Notes: a model not told the origin generated them from the letters alone. DNA of 6,484 nt from Streptomyces sp. NRRL WC-3549 (GCF_000721935.1 NZ_KL585391.1:126613-133096); one strand, 5' to 3'. Shown: positions 1 to 6,153, counted from the stretch's first letter. Numbers and translations are program-made.

Positions 1-28
1 GGTCCCGGCCCCTTCCGGTACGCCTCGC

Positions 29-994
29 TCAGAAGCCCAGCTTGCGCAGCTGCTTGGGGTCGCGCTGCCAGTCCTTGGCGACCTTGACGTGCAGGTCGAG
101 GAAGACCGGGGTGCCGAGCAGCGCCTCGATGTGCTTGCGCGACTTCGTGCCGACGTCCTTCAGCCGCTTGCCCTTCGGGCCGATGACGATGCCCTTCTGG
201 CTGGGGCGCTCGATGTAGACGTTCGCGTGGATGTCCAGCAGCGGCTTGTCGGCCGGGCGGTCCTCGCGGGGCAGCATCTCCTCGACGACGACCGCGATCG
301 AGTGCGGCAGCTCGTCCCGTACGCCCTCCAGCGCGGCCTCACGGATGAGCTCGGCGACCATGACCAGCTCGGGCTCGTCGGTGAGGTCGCCCTCCGGGTA
401 GAGCGGCGGGCTCTCGGGCAGGAGCGGGGCGATCAGGTCGGCCAGCAGGCCGACCTGGCGGTCCTGGACGGCGGAGACCGGGACGATCTCCGCCCACTCG
501 AAGCCGAGCTCCTCGCCCAGGCGTGAGACGGCCAGCAGCTGCTCGGCGAGGGTCTTGGAGTCGACCAGGTCGGTCTTGGTGATGATCGCGATCTTCGGGG
601 TCTTCCTGATCCCCGCGAGCTCCTTCACGATGAACTTGTCACCGGGGCCGAGCTTCTGGTCGGCGGGCAGGCAGAAGCCGATGACGTCGACCTCGGCCCA
701 GGTGGTCCGTACGACGTCGTTCAGCCGCTCCCCGAGCAGGGTGCGCGGCTTGTGGAGGCCCGGTGTGTCCACCAGGACCAGCTGGGCGTCGGGGCGGTGC
801 ACGATGCCGCGCACCGTGTGCCGGGTGGTCTGGGGGCGGTTGGAGGTGATCGCCACCTTGCTCCCGACCAGAGCGTTCGTGAGGGTGGACTTGCCCGCGT
901 TGGGACGGCCCACGAAGCAGGCGAAGCCGGCCCGGTGGGGGGCCGTGTTCTCCGCCTGCCGCGCAGCGGCTTCAGTGTTCGGTCGAGCGCTCAT
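29..994 (-). CDS. era: GTPase Era, 16S rRNA-binding ribosome assembly factor
   Basis: Era is an essential GTPase that binds the 3' end of 16S rRNA and helps mature the 30S subunit. The 321-residue protein is full length for the family. All G motifs are visible: G1 GRPNAGKST (about 29-37), G2 TTRHT (56-60), G3 DTPG (76-79), G4 TKTD (139-142) and G5 SAV (174-176). A C-terminal type II KH domain carries GPKGKRLK near 272-279 and ends in the typical KQLRKLGF. I chose the ATG at 994 because GGGGAG at 1005-1010 lies 10 nt upstream; the in-frame ATG at 1003 is only 1 nt from it. Era is the last gene of the minus-strand cluster seen here, 60 nt after the deaminase-like gene, with no terminator visible before the window edge. 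Its presence beside ybeY and phoH fits the shared role in ribosome maturation. Identity is very secure. Confidence 0.97.
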   Translation of the reverse strand: MSARPNTEAAARQAENTAPHRAGFACFVGRPNAGKSTLTNALVGSKVAITSNRPQTTRHTVRGIVHRPDAQLVLVDTPGLHKPRTLLGERLNDVVRTTWAEVDVIGFCLPADQKLGPGDKFIVKELAGIRKTPKIAIITKTDLVDSKTLAEQLLAVSRLGEELGFEWAEIVPVSAVQDRQVGLLADLIAPLLPESPPLYPEGDLTDEPELVMVAELIREAALEGVRDELPHSIAVVVEEMLPREDRPADKPLLDIHANVYIERPSQKGIVIGPKGKRLKDVGTKSRKHIEALLGTPVFLDLHVKVAKDWQRDPKQLRKLGF

Positions 995-1054
995 GGCGCC
1001 CATTCTCCCCGATCCCGGCGGCGGTGGTGCACAGCAGGTCGCCGCCGTCCCCGT

Positions 1055-1408
1055 TCAGCCCGCGGAGACCGAGGCCCTGAGCGTCCCGTCGGGCCCGGCG
1101 AGCAGCACGGGTGTGTCCGGCCCGCCCAGGTCGCGTACGGCGGCCCGGTCCTGGTCGGAGAGGCCCTCGGCGCCGGAGACGACCGCGGCGGCCTCCAGCG
1201 AGGTGGCACCTCCGGCGACCGCCATGGCCACGGCGGTCTGCAGCGCGCTGAGCCGCAGCGACTCCAGGGCCACGGTGCCGGCCGCGTAGGTGCGCCCCGT
1301 CTCGTCGCGTACGGCGGCACCCTCCGGCACCTGGTTGCGGGCACGGACGCTGCGTGCCAGCGTGACGATCTTGCGGTCCTCGGGGCCGAGTTCGGCGCTC
1401 TCTGTCAT
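1055..1408 (-). CDS. Cytidine-deaminase-like protein lacking zinc ligands and catalytic Glu
   Basis: This is a 117-residue protein, the short ORF that precedes era in actinobacteria; the M. tuberculosis counterpart by position is Rv2365c. The pattern NQVPEGAAVRDETGRTYAAG (about 25-44), followed by a helix and LEAAAVVSGAEG (71-82), follows the fold of small cytidine deaminases, and relatives are often annotated that way. The protein has no cysteine and no histidine. The family's catalytic C/H-A-E is replaced around LSALQTAVA (53-61), and the PCxxC zinc motif by SDQDRAAV (84-91). Deaminase chemistry is therefore not expected; a binding or scaffold role is an inference. The ATG at 1408 was chosen because family-like sequence begins there, but no good Shine-Dalgarno precedes it. 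A GTG at 1456, just after the upstream stop, would add 16 residues. The call as a gene is firm; its function is unknown. Confidence 0.82.
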   Translation of the reverse strand: MTESAELGPEDRKIVTLARSVRARNQVPEGAAVRDETGRTYAAGTVALESLRLSALQTAVAMAVAGGATSLEAAAVVSGAEGLSDQDRAAVRDLGGPDTPVLLAGPDGTLRASVSAG

Positions 1409-1460
1409 GTGCTGAGCATACGGAGCCCGGGACCGCGCTCGCCGGGCCGCCCCCACGGGG

Positions 1461-1814
1461 TCACGGCCGGTCGAGCCGGAGGCGCTGTGCCTTCGGAAGA
1501 CCGGCCACCACCAGGTCGTAACTGTCCTCGACGAGCTCGCGGACCATCGGCGCCGGGAGGTCCTCGACGGTCACGGTGTTCCAGTGGCGCTTGTTCATGT
1601 GCCACCCGGGGACGATCGCGGGGTGTTCCTCGCGGAGCCGCACCGCCTCGTCCGGGTCGCACTTGAGGTTGACCGTGAGCGGCCTGGCGTCCAGCGCGCT
1701 GAGGGCGAACATCTTCCCCAGGACCTTGAAGACCGATGCCTCGGGCCCGAAGGGGAACTCCTCGGTGCTCGCCTCGAACTCCAGGCAGAAGGCGCGCAGT
1801 TCCTGGGGCGTCAT
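1461..1814 (-). CDS. MmcQ/YjbR family protein (CyaY-like fold)
   Basis: This 117-residue protein matches the MmcQ/YjbR family, a small CyaY-like fold often labelled a DNA-binding protein although its biochemical role is unsettled. Recognisable features are the N-terminal helix [13 protein letters not shown], the early FPFGPEASVFKVLGKMFAL segment (about 20-38), LTVNLKCDPDEAVRLREEHP (46-65), and the hallmark PGWHMNKRHWNTV (69-81), which precedes a helix and the closing LVVAGLPK. The ATG overlaps the stop of the upstream CorC-like gene (ATGA, 1811-1814), which indicates translational coupling; a GGAGG lies a little over 10 nt upstream. The next gene begins about 50 nt downstream. Family assignment is secure. 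The DNA-binding role is an annotation tradition, not something the sequence shows. Confidence 0.9.
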   Translation of the reverse strand: MTPQELRAFCLEFEASTEEFPFGPEASVFKVLGKMFALSALDARPLTVNLKCDPDEAVRLREEHPAIVPGWHMNKRHWNTVTVEDLPAPMVRELVEDSYDLVVAGLPKAQRLRLDRP

Positions 1815-3094
1815 GCCTCTTGGGTCCCCTCCGGTTCCACCAGCACGGTGACGATCTTGTTGCGGCGGCCCGCCGGGGACTCCGCCGTCAGCCGGACCCC
1901 GCGTCCGTCCGGGAACGCGACGACCGCGGACGCCCCGGCGATCGGCACCCGGCCGAGCTCCTTGGCGAGCAGTCCGCCGACCGTCTCCACGTCCTCGTCG
2001 TCGTACTCGTCGAGGCCGAACAGGTCGCCGAGGTCGCCGAGGTCGAGACGGGCGGTGACCCGGTAGCAGCCGTTCTCCAGTTCCTGGACGGGCGGGATCT
2101 CCCGGTCGTACTCGTCGGTGATCTCCCCGACGATCTCCTCCAGGATGTCCTCGATGGTGACGACGCCCGCCGTGCCGCCGTACTCGTCGATGACGACGGC
2201 GACGTGGCTGCGGTCCTTCTGCATCTCGCGCAGCAGGTCCCCGGCGTTCTTGGTGTCGGGGACGAAGGAGGCCGGGCGCATCGCCGTGGAGACCAGGTCG
2301 GCCTCCGCGTCCCGGTTGATGTGCGTCTTGCGGACCAGGTCCTTGAGGTAGACGATGCCGACGATGTCGTCCTCGTTCTCCCCGGTGACCGGGATCCGGG
2401 AGAACCCGGAGCGCAGGGCGAGCGTCAGCGCCTGGCGGACCGTCTTGTACCGCTCGATGCACACCAGGTCGGTGCGGGGCACCATCACCTCGCGTACGAG
2501 GGTGTCCCCCAGCTCGAAGACCGAGTGCACCATGCGGCGCTCCTCGTCCTCGATGAGCGACTCCTGCTCGGCGAGGTCGACCATGGCGCGCAGTTCGGCC
2601 TCGCTGTCGAAGGGGCCCTTGCGGAAGCCCTTGCCGGGGGTCAGCGCGTTGCCCAGGAGGATCAGCAGCTGCGGGACCGGACCCATGATCCTGGCCAGCG
2701 GCAGCAGGACGTACGCGGACGCGGTCGCCGTGTTGAGCGGGTGCTGGCGGCCGATGGTGCGCGGTGACACCCCGATGGCGACGTAGCTGACCAGGACCAT
2801 GACGGCCATGGCGACGGCCAGCGCCTGCCAGGTCCTGGCGAACTCCTGGAGGCAGGCGTAGGTGACCAGCACCCCGGCCGCCATCTCGCACGCGACCCGG
2901 ACGAGCAGGGCCACGTTGAGGTAGCGGGTGGGGTCGGCGGCGACCTGCTCCAGCTTGGCGCTGCCGCGCCGCCCCGCCCGTACGGCCTCGGCGGCCCGGA
3001 AGCTCGACGTACGGGCGATCCCGGCCTCGGCGCAGGCCGCCAGCCAGCCGACGACGACCAGCAGGACGGCGCCGGAGAGAAGGCCCAGGCTCAC
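1811..3094 (-). CDS. DUF21/CBS/CorC-type membrane protein (hemolysin family, CNNM-like)
   Basis: This 427-residue membrane protein has the full architecture of the CNNM/CorC or 'hemolysin C' family. Four hydrophobic segments of a DUF21 domain lie at about 3-25, 58-81, 90-109 and 122-148. They are followed by an acidic linker helix with [20 protein letters not shown] sequence (about 180-197) and [12 protein letters not shown] tandem CBS pair spans about 205-265 and 270-326, including FSRIPV and the signature [23 protein letters not shown] (303-325). A C-terminal CorC/HlyC domain covers about 338-422. Family members are linked to magnesium or divalent cation handling, and E. coli YbeX also to ribosome quality control; haemolysin activity is a historical misnomer. 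The start is a GTG overlapping the ybeY stop (GTGA, 3091-3094), so translation is probably coupled. No clear Shine-Dalgarno is visible. Transport direction and substrate cannot be read from the sequence. Confidence 0.93.
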   Translation of the reverse strand: MSLGLLSGAVLLVVVGWLAACAEAGIARTSSFRAAEAVRAGRRGSAKLEQVAADPTRYLNVALLVRVACEMAAGVLVTYACLQEFARTWQALAVAMAVMVLVSYVAIGVSPRTIGRQHPLNTATASAYVLLPLARIMGPVPQLLILLGNALTPGKGFRKGPFDSEAELRAMVDLAEQESLIEDEERRMVHSVFELGDTLVREVMVPRTDLVCIERYKTVRQALTLALRSGFSRIPVTGENEDDIVGIVYLKDLVRKTHINRDAEADLVSTAMRPASFVPDTKNAGDLLREMQKDRSHVAVVIDEYGGTAGVVTIEDILEEIVGEITDEYDREIPPVQELENGCYRVTARLDLGDLGDLFGLDEYDDEDVETVGGLLAKELGRVPIAGASAVVAFPDGRGVRLTAESPAGRRNKIVTVLVEPEGTQEA

Positions 3095-3588
3095 GAGACG
3101 GTGGGGGCGGGGGACGGACCGGTCAGTCCGCGCTCACCGCGCCAGCCGTCGACGATCGCGGCCTGGAGGCCGAACATCTCGGCCTTCTCGTCCGGCTCCT
3201 CGTGGTCGTACCCGAGGAGGTGCAGCACCCCGTGGACGGTGAGGAGTTGCAGTTCCTCGTCCATGGAGTGCCCGGTCGGGGCGTCCTCGCCCTGCTTCTT
3301 GGCGACCTCCGGGCAGAGCACGATGTCACCGAGGAGCCCCTGCGGGGGCTCCTCGCCGTCCTTGGCCGGCGGACGCAGCTCGTCCATCGGGAAGGACATG
3401 ACATCGGTCGGGCCGGGGAGGTCCATCCACTGGATGTGGAGCTGCTCCATGGCCGCGGCGTCCACCACGATCACCGACAGCTCCGACAGCGGGTGGATCC
3501 GCATCCGGGCCAGCGCGTAGCGGGCGATGTCGAGGACGGCCTGCTCGTCGACCTCGGTTCCGGACTCGTTGTTGACGTCGATCGACAT
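3091..3588 (-). CDS. ybeY: rRNA maturation endoribonuclease YbeY
   Basis: YbeY is a zinc-dependent single-strand endoribonuclease needed for 16S rRNA 3'-end maturation and ribosome quality control. The 165-residue protein has the usual length. The three zinc-binding histidines sit in [11 protein letters not shown], at H119, H123 and H129. The conserved [10 protein letters not shown] (61-70) and [13 protein letters not shown] (84-96) are also present. The ATG at 3588 follows the phoH stop by 12 nt, with a weak GGGAAG about 15 nt upstream, so it is probably co-translated. Its stop overlaps the GTG of the CorC-like gene. The phoH-ybeY-corC order is the same as in E. coli ybeZYX, and era lies in the same cluster. 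Identity is very secure. Confidence 0.96.
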   Translation of the reverse strand: MSIDVNNESGTEVDEQAVLDIARYALARMRIHPLSELSVIVVDAAAMEQLHIQWMDLPGPTDVMSFPMDELRPPAKDGEEPPQGLLGDIVLCPEVAKKQGEDAPTGHSMDEELQLLTVHGVLHLLGYDHEEPDEKAEMFGLQAAIVDGWRGERGLTGPSPAPTVS

Positions 3589-3600
3589 GGTGCGCTGCGA

Positions 3601-4031
3601 CTACTTCCCGTTGCGGCCGGTCGGGCCCTGTGCGTGGTCGTACTTCTCGTACGCGTCGACGATACGGCCGACGAGCTTGTGCCGGACGACGTCCTCGGAG
3701 GTGAGCCGGGAGAAGTGCACGTCCTCGATGCCTTCCAGGATCTCCTGGACCTGGCGCAGACCGCTCTTGGTGCCGCTCGGCAGGTCGACCTGCGTGACGT
3801 CACCGGTGACGACGATCTTCGAGTCGAAGCCGAGGCGGGTGAGGAACATCTTCATCTGCTCGGCGCTGGTGTTCTGCGCCTCGTCCAGGATGATGAAGGC
3901 GTCGTTCAGGGTCCGGCCCCGCATGTAGGCCAGCGGCGCCACCTCGATCGTGCCGGCGGCCATCAGCCGCGGGATCGAGTCGGGGTCGAGCATGTCGTGC
4001 AGGGCGTCGTAGAGCGGGCGCAGATACGGGT
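3601..4031 (-). pseudogene. phoH: PhoH-family ATPase, C-terminal part (gene split by adapter artefact)
   Basis: This is the C-terminal part of a PhoH/YbeZ-type P-loop ATPase that works with YbeY. Reading starts directly at the adapter junction with [13 protein letters not shown] and has no start codon of its own until the ATG at 3993, from which 130 residues remain. Visible motifs are [22 protein letters not shown] (Walker B, around 3875-3935), the sensor-like [10 protein letters not shown], and the C-terminal [24 protein letters not shown]. It is in the same reading frame as the N-terminal part (4039-4572), separated only by adapter sequence that includes a TAA. In a related intact PhoH, the segment containing RPAVEAGERLGFLPG should come just before DPYLRP and is absent here. 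I regard this as an assembly-broken gene, not a true pseudogene. The stop (TAG, 3601-3603) is 12 nt before ybeY. Confidence 0.9.
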
Positions 4032-4050
4032 CTGTCTCTTATACACATCT
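4032..4050. other. Tn5 mosaic end / Nextera adapter core (sequencing artefact)
   Basis: The 19 bases CTGTCTCTTATACACATCT are exactly the Tn5 hyperactive mosaic end used in tagmentation libraries. The AT-rich stretch stands out in a very GC-rich region. On the minus strand one frame reads MCIRDR and on the plus strand one frame reads CLLYTS; both are familiar signatures of adapter-contaminated database proteins. The 9 bases on each side (GATACGGGT left, CATGATGCG right) are not a duplication, and no transposase or second end is present, so this is not a transposition scar. The C at 4051 may also belong to the adapter, since the longer Nextera read-through sequence continues with C. The adapter inserts an in-frame TAA (4039-4041 on the minus strand) into phoH. 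Confidence 0.96.
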
Positions 4051-4572
4051 CATGATGCGGCTGACCTGCTTGGACTGGAGGGCCTGGACGGCCTTCGCCA
4101 TGGCGAGATAGGTCTTCCCGGTGCCCGCCGGACCGATCCCGAAGACGATCGTGTGCCGGTCGATGGCGTCCACGTACCGCTTCTGGTTGAGCGTCTTGGG
4201 ACGGATCGTGCGGCCGCGGCTGGAGAGGATGTTCTGGGTGAGTACCTCGGCGGGGGTCTCGGCTCCGTCACCGCCGCCGTCGCCGCTCGCCCTGAGCATG
4301 GCGATCGAGCGTTCCACAGCGTCCTCCGTCATCGGCAGACCGGTGCGCAGCACCAGCACCATCTCGTCGAAAAGGCGCTGGACCAGGGCGACGTCCGCCG
4401 CGTCCCCGGTCGCGCTTATCTCGTTGCCCCGGACATGGATGTCGACGGCCGGGAACGCCGTTTCGATCACGCGCAGAAGCGAGTCCCCTGATCCGAGCAG
4501 CATCACCATGGGGTGTGCGGGCGGGACCGTGATCTGGGCACGCGCCTGTGGCCGTGTGGGTGAGTGAGTCAT
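4039..4572 (-). pseudogene. phoH: PhoH-family ATPase, N-terminal part (gene split by adapter artefact)
   Basis: This is the N-terminal part of the PhoH/YbeZ-type ATPase. From the ATG at 4572 it begins MTHSPTRPQARAQ. A KH-like N-terminal domain follows at about 20-90 (DIHVRGNEISATGDAADVAL, LFDEMVLVLRTG), then a Gly/Asp-rich linker (96-104), [32 protein letters not shown], and the Walker A motif GPAGTGKT (147-154). The last genuine residues are QVSRI. The final RCV and the TAA stop come from the adapter, and the Met before them probably comes partly from it. I chose 4572 over the ATGs upstream at 4632 and 4596 because homologues start here and GAGG sits 8 nt before it. A 104-bp gap separates it from the kinase upstream. 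With the C-terminal part at 3601-4031 it forms one gene of expected length, apart from the missing segment between Walker A and Walker B. Confidence 0.9.
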
Positions 4573-4676
4573 GGGCCGGCCCTCGGGCCTGCGCATACCT
4601 CCCGTTGAGGGACGTCGCCGGTCGACGTCCACCGGACTACCAGCGTACGTCGCCCGACCGGTGACACCGAGAGGTT
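4573..4676 (-). promoter_or_regulatory. Leader/possible promoter region of the phoH-era cluster
   Basis: This is the 104-bp gap between the kinase stop and the phoH start. It holds a perfect inverted repeat, GGACGTCG-CCGGT-CGACGTCC (4610-4630), 38-58 nt upstream of the phoH ATG, and the palindrome GGGCCGGCCC (4573-4582) directly next to the ATG. On the minus strand TGTCAC followed after about 18 nt by TGGTAG could be weak -35/-10 elements, but neither is a good consensus match. There is no U-tract terminator after the kinase. Whether phoH has its own promoter or is read from the kinase is not settled by the sequence. Confidence 0.3.
4610..4630. repeat. 21-bp perfect inverted repeat upstream of phoH
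   Basis: The arms GGACGTCG (4610-4617) and CGACGTCC (4623-4630) are exact reverse complements around a 5-nt centre, CCGGT. The element lies in the leader or promoter area of phoH on the minus strand. It could be an operator or a small RNA hairpin. Short GC palindromes arise easily in this base composition, so function is unproven. Confidence 0.6.
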
Positions 4677-5801
4677 TTACCCGGCCGCCGTCCGCCCTTC
4701 ACTGCGGAAACCGATGGTGGGTACGGCCCGCCGCAGCGGCCAGGCCCGGGCGGCGGCGGGCAGCAGGTCCGCCAGGAAGGCGTACCGCTCCAGGGCGGCC
4801 GGGTCCTGGCCGGCACAGGTGCCCACCTGCTGCCACCAGGCGGCGACCTCCGTCCAGCCGGGCGCGGAGAGCGAGCCGCCGAACTCCTGCACCGAGAGCG
4901 CCGCGGTCAGCCCGGCGAAGGCGAGGCGGTCGGCCAGCGGCCAGCCGGCCAGGGTCCCGGTGACGAAACCGGCGACGAAGACGTCCCCCGCCCCGGTGGG
5001 GTCCAGGGCCTCCACCTCGATGGCGGGGACCTCGGCGGCGGTCCCGGTCGCCCCGTCCACCGCGTACGCGCCCTCGGCGCCCAGCGTGACGACGGCGAGC
5101 GGTACCCGTTCGGCCAGGGCGTGGGCGGCGGCACGCGGGCAGTCGGTGCGGGTGTAGCGCATGGCCTCCTCGGCGTTGGGGAGGAAGGCGAGGCAGTGCC
5201 CGAGGTCCGGCAGGGCGTCCAGGTCCCAGCGGCCCGTCTCGTCCCACCCGACGTCGGCGAAGATCATGGCGCCGTTGCGGGCCGCCGCGGCCACCCAGGG
5301 CTCGCTGCGGCCCGGGGTGAGCGAGGCGACGGCGGCGCGGGCCCGGGGCGGGCAGTGCGGGAAGGTGCGGCCCGGTAGCGGGGCGGTGGCCGGGGCGGGG
5401 GCCTCGTGGCCGTGCGAGACCATGGTGCGCTCGCCCTCGTACGCCATGGAGACGGTGACCGGCGAGTGCCAGCCGGGCACGGTGTGCGACATGGACAGGT
5501 CGATGCCCTCGCCCTGCGCGAGGGCGTCCCAGCAGTACTCGCCGTAGTGGTCGTCGCCGAAGGCGGCGGCCAGCGAGGTGTGCAGCCCGAGCCGGGCGAG
5601 CGCGGTGGCCATGTTGGCGACGCCCCCCGGACTGGAGCCCATGCCCCGGGCCCAGGACTCCGTGCCGCGTACCGGGGCGCTGTCCAGGCCCGTGAAGACG
5701 ATGTCCAGGAAGACCGTGCCGGTGAGGAAGACGTCGCAGGCCGGGTCCTGGGGGGCGCGCAGCCCGAGCAGCGGGTCGATGCCTGGATTGTGAGTGTGCA
5801 C
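4677..5801 (-). CDS. PfkB-family carbohydrate kinase
   Basis: This is a 374-residue sugar or nucleoside kinase of the PfkB (ribokinase) family, which phosphorylates a hydroxyl of a sugar-like substrate with ATP. Visible features are the N-terminal strand CDVFLTGTVFLDIVF (22-36), the substrate-side GGVANMATALARLGL (59-73), FGDDHYGEY (81-89), the FLPNAEEA segment with the family's NxxE (206-213), VVTLGAEGAYA (237-247), and the PfkB signature DPTGAGDVFVAGFV (267-280) with catalytic Asp273. The start is a GTG at 5801 with GGGAGG (5807-5812) 5 nt upstream; a longer ATG start at 5900 would add 33 Arg-rich residues that do not look like the family. The tail beyond about 310 is longer than in typical ribokinases of about 300 residues. 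It ends 104 bp before phoH and is divergent from the MFS gene. The substrate cannot be named from the sequence. Confidence 0.9.
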   Translation of the reverse strand: MHTHNPGIDPLLGLRAPQDPACDVFLTGTVFLDIVFTGLDSAPVRGTESWARGMGSSPGGVANMATALARLGLHTSLAAAFGDDHYGEYCWDALAQGEGIDLSMSHTVPGWHSPVTVSMAYEGERTMVSHGHEAPAPATAPLPGRTFPHCPPRARAAVASLTPGRSEPWVAAAARNGAMIFADVGWDETGRWDLDALPDLGHCLAFLPNAEEAMRYTRTDCPRAAAHALAERVPLAVVTLGAEGAYAVDGATGTAAEVPAIEVEALDPTGAGDVFVAGFVTGTLAGWPLADRLAFAGLTAALSVQEFGGSLSAPGWTEVAAWWQQVGTCAGQDPAALERYAFLADLLPAAARAWPLRRAVPTIGFRSEGRTAAG

Positions 5802-5806
5802 GTGCG

Positions 5807-5812
5807 CCTCCC
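5807..5812 (-). promoter_or_regulatory. Ribosome binding site fixing the kinase GTG start
   Basis: On the minus strand GGGAGG is followed by the 5-nt spacer CGCAC and GTG. It is the strongest Shine-Dalgarno in the window and is the reason for placing the kinase start at 5801 instead of the upstream ATG at 5900. Confidence 0.75.
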
Positions 5813-5819
5813 GGCCCCG

Positions 5820-5835
5820 ACTGATCTGGACATGT
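5820..5835 (-). promoter_or_regulatory. Operator-like site B (DasR/GntR-type), next to kinase start
   Basis: Read on the minus strand the site is ACATGTCCAGATCAGT. It matches 12 of 16 positions of the known DasR (GntR/HutC family) responsive element A(G/C)TGGTCTAGACCA(G/C)T. It shares the exact 10-mer GTCCAGATCA with site A at 5957-5972. It lies about 20-35 nt before the kinase GTG, a position suited to blocking transcription or early elongation. Which regulator binds, if any, is inference. Confidence 0.35.
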
Positions 5836-5956
5836 GGATTCCGGCCAGTGTGCCCGATTCGGCGTACCGTCCGCCGGGCCCGCGCCGCCCCGGACACCAC
5901 CCTCCGACCTGCGTAAACGTGGGCGACTACCCGATGGTGACGGCACTAAACACATA

Positions 5957-5972
5957 AGTGGTCCAGATCACA
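5957..5972 (+). promoter_or_regulatory. Operator-like site A (DasR/GntR- or Crp-like palindrome)
   Basis: AGTGGTCCAGATCACA matches 13 of 16 positions of the DasR element A(G/C)TGGTCTAGACCA(G/C)T. Its reverse complement TGTGATCTGGACCACT also resembles a Crp site (TGTGA-N6-TCACA) with one imperfect half. It sits in the less GC-rich centre of the divergent region, so it could serve either gene. A GntR-type regulator is favoured because the shared core GTCCAGATCA recurs at site B. Confidence 0.4.
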
Positions 5973-6153
5973 GCGGGTCGCCTTTCCGCCGACCGCGCAC
6001 GCTTGATACAAATTGGCCCGCGAGCACCGTTCGGGACAGTTGACGACGAGTGCCGCGTCTCCCGCTTTTTCTGGCTTTCGCCTCCTTCGCGTCATCTCCG
6101 CTCCACCCTCCCCTGCCTTTTCCTGCCTCCTCGGCATGTCTTCAGGAACGCCC

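Larger units (their letters stand above)
5802..6153. promoter_or_regulatory. Divergent intergenic region between kinase and MFS transporter
   Basis: This 352-bp region must contain promoters for both directions. Its centre (about 5935-6015) is less GC-rich than the flanking genes, as promoters usually are, and includes ACTAAACACATAAG and TTGATACAAATTGG. I see no clear -35/-10 pair with proper spacing on either strand; TTGACG at 6040-6045 is a possible plus-strand -35 without a convincing -10. Two related operator-like sites lie at 5820-5835 and 5957-5972. From about 6057 to the MFS start the plus strand is strongly pyrimidine-rich. No convincing protein-coding gene was found here. Confidence 0.6.

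Noticed and set aside
89..526. Plus-strand frame antisense to era
   Set aside because: It lies wholly within era, which has every family motif. The product is Asp/Arg/Gln/Leu-rich shadow sequence.
1461..2891. 476-codon minus-strand frame fused upstream of the MmcQ/YjbR gene
   Set aside because: The upstream part is the wrong frame of the CorC-like gene, giving Arg/Gly/Pro/His-rich low-complexity sequence. Only the segment from 1814 on is the real gene.
4032..4050. A genuine Tn5-like insertion or transposon scar in phoH
   Set aside because: Only a single mosaic end is present. There is no transposase, no second end and no flanking 9-bp duplication, and coding sequence is missing from the gene. 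Adapter contamination explains all of this better.
3202..4491. Long plus-strand open frame of about 429 codons
   Set aside because: It runs antisense to ybeY and phoH, reads through the adapter (CLLYTS), has shadow-type composition rich in Asp, Val, Gly and Arg, and shows no domain. It is a high-GC antisense artefact.
4656..4676. CGGTGACACCG followed by GAGGTTTT as a terminator
   Set aside because: The stem is only 5 bp with a 1-nt loop, and the T run is on the strand opposite to the genes on both sides.
5957..5972. A classical Crp site as the main explanation
   Set aside because: One half fits TGTGA but the other is imperfect, and the G required in the Streptomyces Crp pattern GTG-N6-GNCAC is an A on both strands. 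The DasR-like match and the second copy fit better.
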